In this document: positions 56,008-64,000 of the stretch, in pieces
How positions within the stretch are numbered: position 1 is the first letter of the stretch
How the letters are laid out: every line of letters begins with the position of its first letter
Assembly: GCA_902626605.1 (NCBI GenBank)
Contig: CACOFZ010000004.1
Location: forward strand, 1-64,000
DNA from: an uncultured PS1 clade bacterium
GTDB lineage: Bacteria > Pseudomonadota > Alphaproteobacteria > MED-G09
DNA length: 64,000 nt
Direction: 5' to 3'
Position numbers and translations under genes: made by a program
Notes under the pieces: generated by a model
Seen by the model: only the letters and a program-made list of their open reading frames with translations
Told to the model about the DNA's origin: nothing
Databases searched by the model: none

Positions 56008-56640
56008 ATGAAAATTGGAATATTAATATCTGGTGGTGGTTCAAATATGATTAAGCTTATAGAGTCATGTCAAAATAATAAAAATGCTTCAATAAATATT
56101 GTTATATCCAATAATCCTGATGCGCGAGGTATTGAGTTTGCAAAATCAAAAAATATAAAAACAAAAATAATTAATCATAAAGAATTTACGGAAAGGGAAG
56201 ATTTTGATCATCAGGTTAATAATGTTTTAATTGAAAATAAAATAGATTTCTTATGTAATGCTGGTTTTATGAGAATACACGGAGAAAAGTTTGTTGAAAA
56301 ATGGTTCAATAAACATCTTAATATTCACCCCGCACTTCTTCCGTCATTTAAAGGCTTAAATACACATGAAAGAGCAATTAAGTCAGGAGTTAAATTTGCC
56401 GGTTGTACTGTTCATTTAGTAAGATCAGGTGTTGATGAGGGACCTATCATAGGTCAAGCTATAACATCAGTTGATGCTAATGATGATAAAGAGTCTTTAG
56501 CAAAAAAAGTTCTTAAGCTAGAACACAAACTCTACCCAAAATGCTTAAAATTGTTTACAGATAACTTGGTTAAAGTTAAAAATGATGAAGTTATTTTTTC
56601 AGAAAAAGCAATTAAAATTTTAGACGAATTTAAAATATAA
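56008..56640 (+). CDS. purN: phosphoribosylglycinamide formyltransferase
   Basis: GAR transformylase, using 10-formyl-THF to formylate GAR. The substrate loop ISGGGSNMIKLIE is at the N-terminus. The active site has NIHPALLPSFKGLNTHERAIKSGVKFAGCTVHLVRSGVDEGPII with the catalytic asparagine/histidine and aspartate. It is 210 residues, the normal length. The purM-purN pairing is the standard operon. Its stop is one base from the stop of the convergent ndk. Confidence 0.97.
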   Translation: MKIGILISGGGSNMIKLIESCQNNKNASINIVISNNPDARGIEFAKSKNIKTKIINHKEFTEREDFDHQVNNVLIENKIDFLCNAGFMRIHGEKFVEKWFNKHLNIHPALLPSFKGLNTHERAIKSGVKFAGCTVHLVRSGVDEGPIIGQAITSVDANDDKESLAKKVLKLEHKLYPKCLKLFTDNLVKVKNDEVIFSEKAIKILDEFKI

Positions 56641-56641
56641 T

Positions 56642-57064
56642 TTATGGGCAAATTTCTTCATCTTTAAAGAAAAAATTAATTTCATTTATAGCATTTTCCT
56701 CAGAGTCAGAACCATGAACAGAATTTGCTTCTATTGACAAACCTATTTCAGCTCTAATTGTGCCCTGTTCAGCTTCCTGAGGATTTGTTGCACCCATTGT
56801 ATCTCTATTAAGCTTAACAGCATTTTCACCCTCTAAAACCTGAACTACAACTGGCCCAGACATCATAAAATTAACTAAATCATTATAAAATGGTCTATCT
56901 TTATGAACAGAATAAAAACCCTCAGCTTGTTCTTGAGATAGTTTGATTCTTTTTTGAGCAATAATTCTCAATCCACTGCCCTCAAGCATTTGATTAATCT
57001 TGCCAGTAACATCTCTTTTTGTAGCGTCTGGTTTAATTATTGATAGTGTTCTTTGAATGGCCAT
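56642..57064 (-). CDS. ndk: nucleoside diphosphate kinase
   Basis: Balances nucleoside triphosphates by ping-pong transfer through a phosphohistidine. The active-site sequence is [20 protein letters not shown] with the catalytic histidine near residue 117. The N-terminus [19 protein letters not shown] and [17 protein letters not shown] (Kpn-loop region) are typical. It is 140 residues. It follows holC by 11 bp, although the functions are not linked. Confidence 0.97.
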   Translation of the reverse strand: MAIQRTLSIIKPDATKRDVTGKINQMLEGSGLRIIAQKRIKLSQEQAEGFYSVHKDRPFYNDLVNFMMSGPVVVQVLEGENAVKLNRDTMGATNPQEAEQGTIRAEIGLSIEANSVHGSDSEENAINEINFFFKDEEICP

Positions 57065-57075
57065 AATATTCTCCC

Positions 57076-57525
57076 TTAATTAGAATTAATCCATTTACCA
57101 TTTGTATTCTGTTCAAAAGATTTTAAAACATGCTGTGACTGATCAATATTTTTTTTATAATTGTCAAATTGATCTAGTAATTTTAAATTTTGCTCATTGA
57201 AAATATATATACACCTTTGCCATGAGTTTATATTTTTAACTAATAAACCATCAATTGAAAAAATAACATCTGAGTCATTAGGATTTTCTTCTTTACAGGT
57301 CAAGTAAACTCTATGAAATTCAGGATTTTTATCATTTTGGCTACCGTGAGGTATAAATGATATATCTTTATATGACCATAAAAAATCATTAACCTCCTCC
57401 ATTCTTTCAATATTGTCTAGAAGAACGACTGAATTCCAATCATTATCAATTGATTTTTCAATTAGACTGGCAAGAAATATTTCACTACTTGAATTTTTAA
57501 GTTTGTAAAAAAAAATTTCAGACAA
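57076..57525 (-). CDS. holC: DNA polymerase III subunit chi
   Basis: Chi links the clamp loader to single-stranded DNA-binding protein. The 149-residue sequence has the chi pattern: [32 protein letters not shown], then [37 protein letters not shown]. It has more polar residues than E. coli chi, as usual for low-GC genomes. It lies 3 bp after pepA; the pepA-holC pair is widely conserved in proteobacteria and supports the call. Confidence 0.9.
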   Translation of the reverse strand: MSEIFFYKLKNSSSEIFLASLIEKSIDNDWNSVVLLDNIERMEEVNDFLWSYKDISFIPHGSQNDKNPEFHRVYLTCKEENPNDSDVIFSIDGLLVKNINSWQRCIYIFNEQNLKLLDQFDNYKKNIDQSQHVLKSFEQNTNGKWINSN

Positions 57526-57528
57526 AAT

Positions 57529-58995
57529 TTACTCGTAAAATTTTGAAATTAATGTATTTAAGAGATTTACTCCAAAGCCAGTTGCCCAACTTGTATTGAT
57601 AGAAGTCTTATCCATGCCTGTTGCTGTTCCAGCAATATCTATATGAGCCCAAGGCACTTTATTCACAAATCTTTTTAAAAACTGAGCAGCTGTTATTGAT
57701 CCTGCACCGCCAATGCCAATATTCTTCATATCTGCAAATTTAGAATTAATCATTCTATCATAAGACTCTGATAATGGTAATCTCCAAACATTATCACCTG
57801 AGACTCTACCAGCATCCATAAGTTTATCTGATAAATCGTCATTATTACTAAAAATACCGGCCATTTTATTTCCAAGAGACATAACTATAGCGCCAGTCAA
57901 TGTTGCTAAATCAATCATTAGTTCAGGTTTATATTTATCTTGAGCATACCAAAGAGCGTCAGCTAGAACCAATCTTCCCTCAGCATCAGTATTTTGTATT
58001 TCGATAGTTTGACCTGACATTGACTTAATGATATCTCCAGGCTTTTGAGCAGTTCCATCGGGCATATTTTCTACTAAACCAACAACGCCGACAACATTTA
58101 CTTTAGCTTTTCTTAGTGCAAGAGCTTTCATTAAACCAACTACTGCTGCTGATCCCCCCATATCACCAATCATTTCTTCCATTTTATTCCCAGGCTTAAG
58201 AGATATTCCGCCAGAGTCAAAACAAACCCCTTTTCCAACAAAGCATAATGGTTTAGTTTTTTTACTTTTATTCCCATCCCATTTCATAATAACTAGTTGA
58301 CTTTCATATTGACTTCCCCGTCCCACTCCTAACAATGACCACATTCCTAATTTTTTCATTTTTGTTTCATTTAAAACTTCAACTTTTAAACCAAATTTTG
58401 AAAGTCCCTTTATTTTTTTTGCATATGCCTCGGGATTAAGAATATTACTAGGTTCATTTACTAAATCTCTCGCTAAGAAAATACCTTGAGCTACAGAATT
58501 TTTTTGCTTAAATTTATTTTTTAACTTAGCAGCGTTTTTAGAAATTATTGTTATTTCATTAATTTGTTTTGTTGCTTTTTTCTTAGTTTTATACTTATCG
58601 AATTTATAGGTATTTAATGTTGCACCGAAGCCAATCTCAACTAAACTTTCGTCATCAGAAAATTCATTGGCAACAAGTATGCTAACCTTCTTATTTTTAG
58701 ATTTTGAGGAAATTTGATTAATTTTTCCACCTATAATTGCAAGGTCATTACCTGATATTAAATTCTTTTGCCCAGGGCTAATTATAATTATTTTAGAAAA
58801 TGAACTATTTTTACCATTAATAATTTCAAGTGAAGAAAATTTATTAAATTCAAAATTTTCATTGCTGACAGCATGATTAATTTTACTCATAAGGTTTTTA
58901 TCTAATTCCCTAAATTCAGAAAGAGATTTTTTATCGGTTATTAAAGCCAATAATTCATCTTTTTCAGTTAATTTTGAAACAAAACTTACTTTCAT
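57529..58995 (-). CDS. pepA: leucyl aminopeptidase (cytosol aminopeptidase)
   Basis: A hexameric M17 metallo-aminopeptidase. The signature NTDAEGRLVLADALWYA is present, with metal ligands in VGKGVCFDSGGISLKPGNKMEEMIGDMGGSAAV. The N-terminal macro-like domain is divergent. I start at ATG 58995 (488 aa, MKVSFVSK) with GGAG 6 bases upstream; the track's TTG start adds MEKI. PepA in E. coli also binds DNA for site-specific recombination, but nothing here shows that. First of pepA-holC-ndk. Confidence 0.96.
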   Translation of the reverse strand: MKVSFVSKLTEKDELLALITDKKSLSEFRELDKNLMSKINHAVSNENFEFNKFSSLEIINGKNSSFSKIIIISPGQKNLISGNDLAIIGGKINQISSKSKNKKVSILVANEFSDDESLVEIGFGATLNTYKFDKYKTKKKATKQINEITIISKNAAKLKNKFKQKNSVAQGIFLARDLVNEPSNILNPEAYAKKIKGLSKFGLKVEVLNETKMKKLGMWSLLGVGRGSQYESQLVIMKWDGNKSKKTKPLCFVGKGVCFDSGGISLKPGNKMEEMIGDMGGSAAVVGLMKALALRKAKVNVVGVVGLVENMPDGTAQKPGDIIKSMSGQTIEIQNTDAEGRLVLADALWYAQDKYKPELMIDLATLTGAIVMSLGNKMAGIFSNNDDLSDKLMDAGRVSGDNVWRLPLSESYDRMINSKFADMKNIGIGGAGSITAAQFLKRFVNKVPWAHIDIAGTATGMDKTSINTSWATGFGVNLLNTLISKFYE

Positions 58996-59080
58996 TATTT
59001 TCTCCAATTATATTCATTAACATCTGTTAACATTATTTAATGATTAAGGGTATAGTTTGTCGTATATAATACATTATAAA

Positions 59081-60181
59081 ATGAAAAATATTGATAAATA
59101 CATAATTAGAAAACTTTCATTATCATTTTTTACAGTAATGATTGGATTACTCTCGCTTGCATGGCTTAGTCAAGTTCTAAAGCTTCTTGACGAAATAGTC
59201 ATGAGAGGTGCTGATTTATCGACTTTTTTTATGCTTTCTGTAACAGTTTTACCAAATATTATTTCTCAAATTACACCTTTGGCAGCATTTATTACATCAG
59301 CATTTGTTCTTAATACCATGTCTTCTGACAAAGAAATTATAGTTTTATTATCATCAGGAATAAGACCGGTTAGACTATTTAAGCCATTTTTATTATTTGG
59401 TGCTTCCATAACAATTTTTCTAATTATTTTCTCAATGCTTTTAGGTCCGAGTGGAATGAGATATACGAAGTTAAAAATTCATGAAATTCGTCACGATTTA
59501 TCCGGAACCCTTGTAAGAGATGGAATGTTTTCAATGCCTGCGAAAGGTCTAACAGTATATGCGCATAGAAAAAATAATAATTCAATTGATGGTATACTCG
59601 TTCATGATAATAGAAATAGTGATAACCCAATAACCTATTCTGCAGAGAGAGGATATTTAATCAATGAAAATAATAACCCAAAGCTAATACTTCTGAATGG
59701 AAATATCCAGTATAGAAATCTTGTTATTGATGGCCCAGGAATGACAACAGTTAGTTTTGAGAAAAATGAATATTTGTTTTCTGATTTTATAACCGAAAAT
59801 AAAAATTTCAATTTTGATACTAGTCAAAGGTATTTAAGTGACTTGCTTTTTCCTGATGAAGACGATGAATATGCTAAGACCAGAAAAGGTTTACTTATTG
59901 CTGCAGGTAATCATAAAATCGCTCAAATCTCTCATCCAATAATTTTTATTTTTTTCGCATTTATAGTTTTTATAAATAGCAAATTTGATCGAAGGGAAAC
60001 AAATAAAAATATTCTAATCCTGACTTTTGGAATTATAAGTTTTCAAATTTTAGACTTTTTTCTCGCCTCTCAAGCGCAAACTAATTTATCAGCAATTGGG
60101 TTTTTATATCTATTTCCATTATTATTTTTTCTTTTGTTGATTTTCCTGTTTAGAAAAACTTATCAAACAGTGAGCAGTTAA
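59081..60181 (+). CDS. lptF: LPS export permease LptF
   Basis: LptF is an inner-membrane subunit of the LptB2FG transporter that lifts lipopolysaccharide to the LptC-A bridge. It has N-terminal helices (KLSLSFFTVMIGLLSLAWLSQVL), then a periplasmic jellyroll domain (residues about 130-260: GLTVYAHRKNNNSIDGILVHDNRN), and C-terminal helices. It is 366 residues from ATG 59081; the track's upstream TTG start is less likely. TATAAT at 59065-59070 might be its -10, giving a very short leader. First gene of the lpt operon. Confidence 0.93.
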   Translation: MKNIDKYIIRKLSLSFFTVMIGLLSLAWLSQVLKLLDEIVMRGADLSTFFMLSVTVLPNIISQITPLAAFITSAFVLNTMSSDKEIIVLLSSGIRPVRLFKPFLLFGASITIFLIIFSMLLGPSGMRYTKLKIHEIRHDLSGTLVRDGMFSMPAKGLTVYAHRKNNNSIDGILVHDNRNSDNPITYSAERGYLINENNNPKLILLNGNIQYRNLVIDGPGMTTVSFEKNEYLFSDFITENKNFNFDTSQRYLSDLLFPDEDDEYAKTRKGLLIAAGNHKIAQISHPIIFIFFAFIVFINSKFDRRETNKNILILTFGIISFQILDFFLASQAQTNLSAIGFLYLFPLLFFLLLIFLFRKTYQTVSS

Positions 60182-60182
60182 A

Positions 60183-61283
60183 ATGAAATTAAATAATTTA
60201 TTATCTTTATATTTTTCAAAAAGCTTACTGAAAAATCTTATGTTTTGTCTATTTATATCTAGCTTTTTCATTTTTTTAATTGATCTTGTTGAATTATCTC
60301 GAAGAATAACAAAGTCAAATAATAGTGACTTTCTGCTTGCGCTTGAGTTAGCAGTATTAAAACTACCTGGAATGATTATAGAGATCTTTCCGTTTATTGT
60401 TCTTTTTGCTTCATTGAGTACCTTTTTCTATTTCGCAAAAAGATCTGAGCTAATAGTTGCTAGATCTAGTGGTTTATCTATTTGGCATTTATTAATCCCT
60501 GGAATAAGTTTAATTTTAATAATTGGATTTTTTACAGTAATTTTAATTCAACCCTTTATTGCAACAAGTTCGTATAAATTTAAAGAGCTAGAAGCTAAGA
60601 CTATTAGAGGACAAACTAGTTTAATTACAATTACAGAAAATGGTTTATGGCTTAAAGATACAGATATAAATAACGATACTTACAGAATAATAAATTCTCA
60701 GGGGTTTGATAAAGATGCAAAATATTTAGGAAATGTAATTTTCTTTAATCACTCAAATACTGGGCAATTAATTAGTAGATATGATGCAGATAAAGTATTT
60801 TTAAAACCTAGTTATTGGGAATTAGAGAATGTTTGGGTTTTCAAAAATTTAGAAAAAACTAAATTTTTAAAGAAAATAGAAATCAGAACTAATTTAACAG
60901 CAGAGCAAATTCAAGAAAATTTTGCACCACCAGAAACAATATCTTTTTGGAATCTACCTGAATTTATTAAAATTGCTGAAAATGCTGGTTTTGCGGCAAC
61001 TAAACATAAAACTGAATTTCAGTCTTTATTAGCTCTTCCTCTTTTTCTATGCTCAATGTTAATTATAGCTGCTCCATTTTCAGTCAGGTTTATAAGATCT
61101 GAGAATGTAAATTATCTAATTTTATCAGGAATTGTATCTGGTTTAATACTATATACTTTTTCAAATGTTATATTTGCATTTGGTGCTTCTGGAAATATTG
61201 GCCCTATTCTCTCAGCTTGGTCGCCTCCAATATTAGCAATTCTTTTAGGAATTACTGCAATCATTTATGTTGAGGAAGGTTAA
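60183..61283 (+). CDS. lptG: LPS export permease LptG
   Basis: Partner of LptF in LPS export. It begins with the lptG-like helices (FCLFISSFFIFLIDLVELSRRI), has LPGMIIEIFPFIVLFASLSTFFYFAKRSELIVARSSGLS, which contains the coupling helix for LptB, then a periplasmic domain (about 100-260) and a final four-helix region. It is 366 residues. It follows lptF with a single base between, and abuts lptD. Since LptG and LptF are paralogues, the order and similarity decide the name. Confidence 0.93.
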   Translation: MKLNNLLSLYFSKSLLKNLMFCLFISSFFIFLIDLVELSRRITKSNNSDFLLALELAVLKLPGMIIEIFPFIVLFASLSTFFYFAKRSELIVARSSGLSIWHLLIPGISLILIIGFFTVILIQPFIATSSYKFKELEAKTIRGQTSLITITENGLWLKDTDINNDTYRIINSQGFDKDAKYLGNVIFFNHSNTGQLISRYDADKVFLKPSYWELENVWVFKNLEKTKFLKKIEIRTNLTAEQIQENFAPPETISFWNLPEFIKIAENAGFAATKHKTEFQSLLALPLFLCSMLIIAAPFSVRFIRSENVNYLILSGIVSGLILYTFSNVIFAFGASGNIGPILSAWSPPILAILLGITAIIYVEEG

Positions 61284-63620
61284 ATGAAGAGAGTATTTTT
61301 TTTTCTAGTCATTTTTTTTAATCTGAATTCATTAAAAAGTGAAGAAATAGCTAATTCAATTGAGGCAGATAAAATTGAGTATCTTAATTTGGATGGAAAA
61401 ATAAAAGCTATCGGATCTGTAAAAATTACTCAAAATGATTATGAGTTGAATGCCGATGAAATTTCTTTTAATCAAAAAAATAATATTATTGAAGGAAATG
61501 GAAATATTACCTTAAAAAAAATTGGAGGTGAAAAAATCTTTGCCTCAAAAATTAAACTTTCATCAGATTTAAAAGATGGAATTATAGAAAACCCTACACT
61601 TCAAACTCCTGATGGAATAAATATTTCATCAGCTTATGCTATTAGAACAAACGGTAATTCGTTAATCTTAAAAAAAGGAATTTTTTCTCCTTGTAAAGTA
61701 TGTAGCGATAAAAAACGGAAGTTATCATGGCAAATTAAAGCAAATAGAATTATTTATGATGAGAAAGATCAAAATATTACTTATGAGGATGCAAGATTTG
61801 AATTATTTGGTATCCCAATCTTTTATGTTCCAATTGCAGCACATCCCTCTGAAAAAGTTAAAAGAAGAAGTGGTTTTTTAGCTCCAACACTTGGAAGCTC
61901 AGGAGATCTTGGTGCAGTTATAAGAATTCCTTATTTTTTCAATCTCTCCCCACACTATGATCTTACAATTACACCATGGATCGTTACCAAAGGTGCAGCA
62001 ATAGTTGAAGGTGAATGGAGGCAGAGACTAAAAAGAGGAAGTATTAATTTTAGTGGAATTATTGCCTCCCCTAACGATCAATTTAAATCAAGAACCGTAA
62101 ATATAAATGATGACTGGAAAGCAATAATTAATTCTCCCTTTAACAACATTGAAGATTTGAGAAAAAATAACAAAAAATTAGTTTTTGAATATGATGATAA
62201 TACTCATTCAATAAAAAATGTTGAAGTAGCAGAAATTAATGACTCCAGGCCATCATCAATTGGAGATGCTATTGGTTATGATTATAGGGGTTCATTTAGT
62301 GCATCAGGAAATTTTAAATTTGGAAATTGGAATTTAGATTTTAATGGAACATTTGTATCAGATGATACTTTTTTAAGAAGATTTAATTTAAATGATGATA
62401 CCGAAATAAAATCTTATCTATCATTAAACAGGAACTGGAAAAACGCTCAATTAGAGATAAATTCTCTTCATTTTTCATCGCTTTTACCTGAAAAAGATGG
62501 TTCAGAACCTTTAATTTTACCAGAAATAAAATTTCTTTGGGAACCTAAAAAAATTATATTTGGCGGTATTTCAACAATTAAATTAAACTCTATAGGGATC
62601 ATTAGAAAAACTGACGGAAATACTTACAGAATCTCAAGTTCTTTGGATTGGAATAGAAATTTCATTCATGAAAGTGGCAGTATTTTTAAACTTAACATGA
62701 ATTTTAGAGGAGATTTATACAATACCTCAAAAAAATGGACACCAAACAACTCAACAAGAAGATTGCAATCAAATCCTTTTGGAATAGATCAAAATATTTA
62801 CCGTCTTTTACCATCAATTAGTTTAGAATGGAGGCTCCCATTAAAAAATACTTCATCCGATACTATAATTGAACCAATTATTCAATTATCATACTCATCA
62901 GATGATAAAAAAAATTACAAAATACCCAATGAGGATAGCATTGGGTTTGAATTAAACTCTCATAATATTTTTGCAAAAAACAGAATGCCTGGTCTTGATT
63001 TATGGGAAAAAGGTGGAAGGGTTAATTATGGTTTTAAATTATCTCACTTTTTTAATAAAGAAGGTATTTTTACAAGCACGGTTGGACAAAGTTATAAATT
63101 CAAAAACCCTGAATTTTTCGATAAAGGCTCAGGCTTAGAAAAAAAATTATCAGATTTTATTGTAGATATTTTATTTAAACCAAATAAAGAAATTACTTTC
63201 TCCTACAGAGGAAGGTTAGATGAAAATAATATTGATCTCAGAAGATCAGAGTTTGATATGTTAATAAATTATGAAAAATGGGGAATTCGAGCTGGTCATG
63301 TTTTATTGAATAATATTGAAATTCTTAATTTTGAACAACAGAGGGAATTGCGCTTTGCTAGTTTTATAAATATCACTGAAAGATGGTTGATACAGTCAGC
63401 TATACGTTATGATGAAATTTCAAAAAAATCTTTAAACAATAGAATATCTCTAGTTTATATTGACGATTGTATATCTTTTGAAATAGGATTTAGAAGAAAA
63501 TTCTCTGAATATAGAGATCTTAAGCCATCTAATTCGTTTATGATTAAATTTAATGTATTTACATTTGGGGGTGGAACGTTAAATAGTTCAGATCGTATTT
63601 CAAAATTGTGGGATAATTAA
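61284..63620 (+). CDS. lptD: LPS-assembly outer-membrane protein LptD
   Basis: LptD is the outer-membrane beta-barrel that, with LptE, inserts LPS in the outer leaflet. It has a signal peptide (RVFFFLVIFFNLNSLKS), an OstA-like jellyroll (NSIEADKIEYLNLDGKIKAIGSVKITQNDYELNADEI), then a barrel-rich 550 residues, including YVPIAAHPSEKVKRRSGFLAPTLGSSGDLGAVIRIPYFF (the conserved core) and a C-terminal strand pattern. Cysteines at CKVC and IDDC are available for the disulfides that LptD needs, possibly formed with the DsbA-like enzyme of this window. It is 778 residues and starts directly after lptG. Confidence 0.95.
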   Translation: MKRVFFFLVIFFNLNSLKSEEIANSIEADKIEYLNLDGKIKAIGSVKITQNDYELNADEISFNQKNNIIEGNGNITLKKIGGEKIFASKIKLSSDLKDGIIENPTLQTPDGINISSAYAIRTNGNSLILKKGIFSPCKVCSDKKRKLSWQIKANRIIYDEKDQNITYEDARFELFGIPIFYVPIAAHPSEKVKRRSGFLAPTLGSSGDLGAVIRIPYFFNLSPHYDLTITPWIVTKGAAIVEGEWRQRLKRGSINFSGIIASPNDQFKSRTVNINDDWKAIINSPFNNIEDLRKNNKKLVFEYDDNTHSIKNVEVAEINDSRPSSIGDAIGYDYRGSFSASGNFKFGNWNLDFNGTFVSDDTFLRRFNLNDDTEIKSYLSLNRNWKNAQLEINSLHFSSLLPEKDGSEPLILPEIKFLWEPKKIIFGGISTIKLNSIGIIRKTDGNTYRISSSLDWNRNFIHESGSIFKLNMNFRGDLYNTSKKWTPNNSTRRLQSNPFGIDQNIYRLLPSISLEWRLPLKNTSSDTIIEPIIQLSYSSDDKKNYKIPNEDSIGFELNSHNIFAKNRMPGLDLWEKGGRVNYGFKLSHFFNKEGIFTSTVGQSYKFKNPEFFDKGSGLEKKLSDFIVDILFKPNKEITFSYRGRLDENNIDLRRSEFDMLINYEKWGIRAGHVLLNNIEILNFEQQRELRFASFINITERWLIQSAIRYDEISKKSLNNRISLVYIDDCISFEIGFRRKFSEYRDLKPSNSFMIKFNVFTFGGGTLNSSDRISKLWDN

Positions 63621-63638
63621 AATTTTTTAGGTAAAACA

Positions 63639-64000
63639 ATGATAAAAAAAATTAAATATATATTTTTAATATTTTTTTTAATTGCGAATTTTAATGATAA
63701 TTTGAAAAGTCAGGATATTCAAGCTATTGCGGTAATTGTGAATGATGAAGTGATATCAAGATATGACGTTAATCAAAGAGTAAGGTTAATTTTAGTCACA
63801 TCAGGAATACCAGCCACTGAAGAAAATGTTAAAAGAATTGAAGAACAAGCAATTAAAGCATTGATTGATGAAAAAATACAAATACAAGAAGCAATTAAGT
63901 TAGAAGTACCAGAATCGCCTGATGAAATTAACCTGATGTTAGAAAATATTGCTAGGGGCAATCAAACTACAGCTGAAGGGATCTTGGAGTCTATTACTAG
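63639..64000 (+). CDS. surA: peptidylprolyl isomerase/chaperone SurA (partial, 5' end)
   Basis: An open frame from ATG 63639 to the window edge, about 120 residues of the N-terminal part. A signal peptide (KKIKYIFLIFFLIANFN) is followed by the SurA N-terminal chaperone domain: AIAVIVNDEVISRYDVNQRVRLILVTSG and RIEEQAIKALIDEKIQIQEA. PPIase domains would lie beyond position 64000. SurA escorts outer-membrane proteins, especially LptD, to the BAM complex. It begins 18 bp after lptD, the usual lptD-surA order. The track omits it because it has no stop in the window. Confidence 0.93.
   Translation, partial: MIKKIKYIFLIFFLIANFNDNLKSQDIQAIAVIVNDEVISRYDVNQRVRLILVTSGIPATEENVKRIEEQAIKALIDEKIQIQEAIKLEVPESPDEINLMLENIARGNQTTAEGILESIT

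Overview
The window is a gene-dense, strongly AT-rich piece of a bacterial core genome. Gene content and order point to an alphaproteobacterium, probably a streamlined marine lineage (the low-GC SAR116/AEGEAN-169/HIMB59-like groups would fit, but I cannot assign a clade without a tree). Supporting signs are the mitochondrial-type complex I operon, an NDUFA12 homologue, an HdaA-type DnaA regulator beside a CDP-alcohol phosphatidyltransferase, the iscR-nifS-sufBCDS-sufT-sufA operon, and the order tRNA-Leu/tig/clpP/clpX/lon/hupB/tRNA-Val/tRNA-Asp. I see no mobile element, prophage, CRISPR array or rRNA. No gene-free stretch exceeds about 280 bp.

Layout. 1-10557 (minus): nuoA to nuoL, the NADH dehydrogenase operon, with nuoL cut by the window edge. 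10742-14273 (minus): aldehyde dehydrogenase, SDR oxidoreductase, a small COQ4-like protein and a flavodoxin. 14342-14650 (plus): an unknown 102-residue membrane protein. 14662-21535 (minus): tRNA-Asp, tRNA-Val, hupB, lon, clpX, clpP, tig and tRNA-Leu, a protein quality-control block. 21594-24235 (minus): GNAT acetyltransferase, histidine phosphatase and a thiolase-like protein lacking the usual nucleophile. 24380-28788 (plus): glnB and a GSII-type glutamine synthetase behind a sigma-54-type promoter, then parE and an enoyl-CoA hydratase.

28775-35668 (minus): the SUF iron-sulfur assembly operon led by an IscR regulator. 35839-37743 (plus): alpha/beta hydrolase and tyrS. 37745-40222 (minus): a large AsmA-like envelope protein. 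40244-40717 (plus): peroxiredoxin. 40709-42979 (minus): prfB with a programmed +1 frameshift, and amiC. 43247-49727 (plus): rne, an M48 protease with TPRs, a DsbA-like oxidoreductase, aroQ, accB and accC. 49732-52343 (minus): mlaD, the NDUFA12 homologue and aspS. 52432-53583 (plus): rnd. 53588-54827 (minus): hdaA and pgsA-like. 54882-56640 (plus): purM-purN. 56642-58995 (minus): ndk, holC, pepA. 59081-64000 (plus): lptF, lptG, lptD and the start of surA, an outer-membrane biogenesis operon.

The genes serve respiration (complex I with its Fe-S supply from SUF), nitrogen assimilation, proteostasis, envelope building (LptDFG, SurA, MlaD, AmiC, AsmA-like), fatty-acid synthesis (AccBC), purines and translation. 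Most are ordinary housekeeping genes. The points most worth a second look are the prfB frameshift missed by the ORF track, the sigma-54-type promoter before glnB-GSII, a possible upstream ORF and hairpins in the rne leader, a perfect palindrome in the iscR leader, the short COQ4-like protein, and the near absence of space at every convergent gene junction. I found no convincing undescribed multi-gene system.
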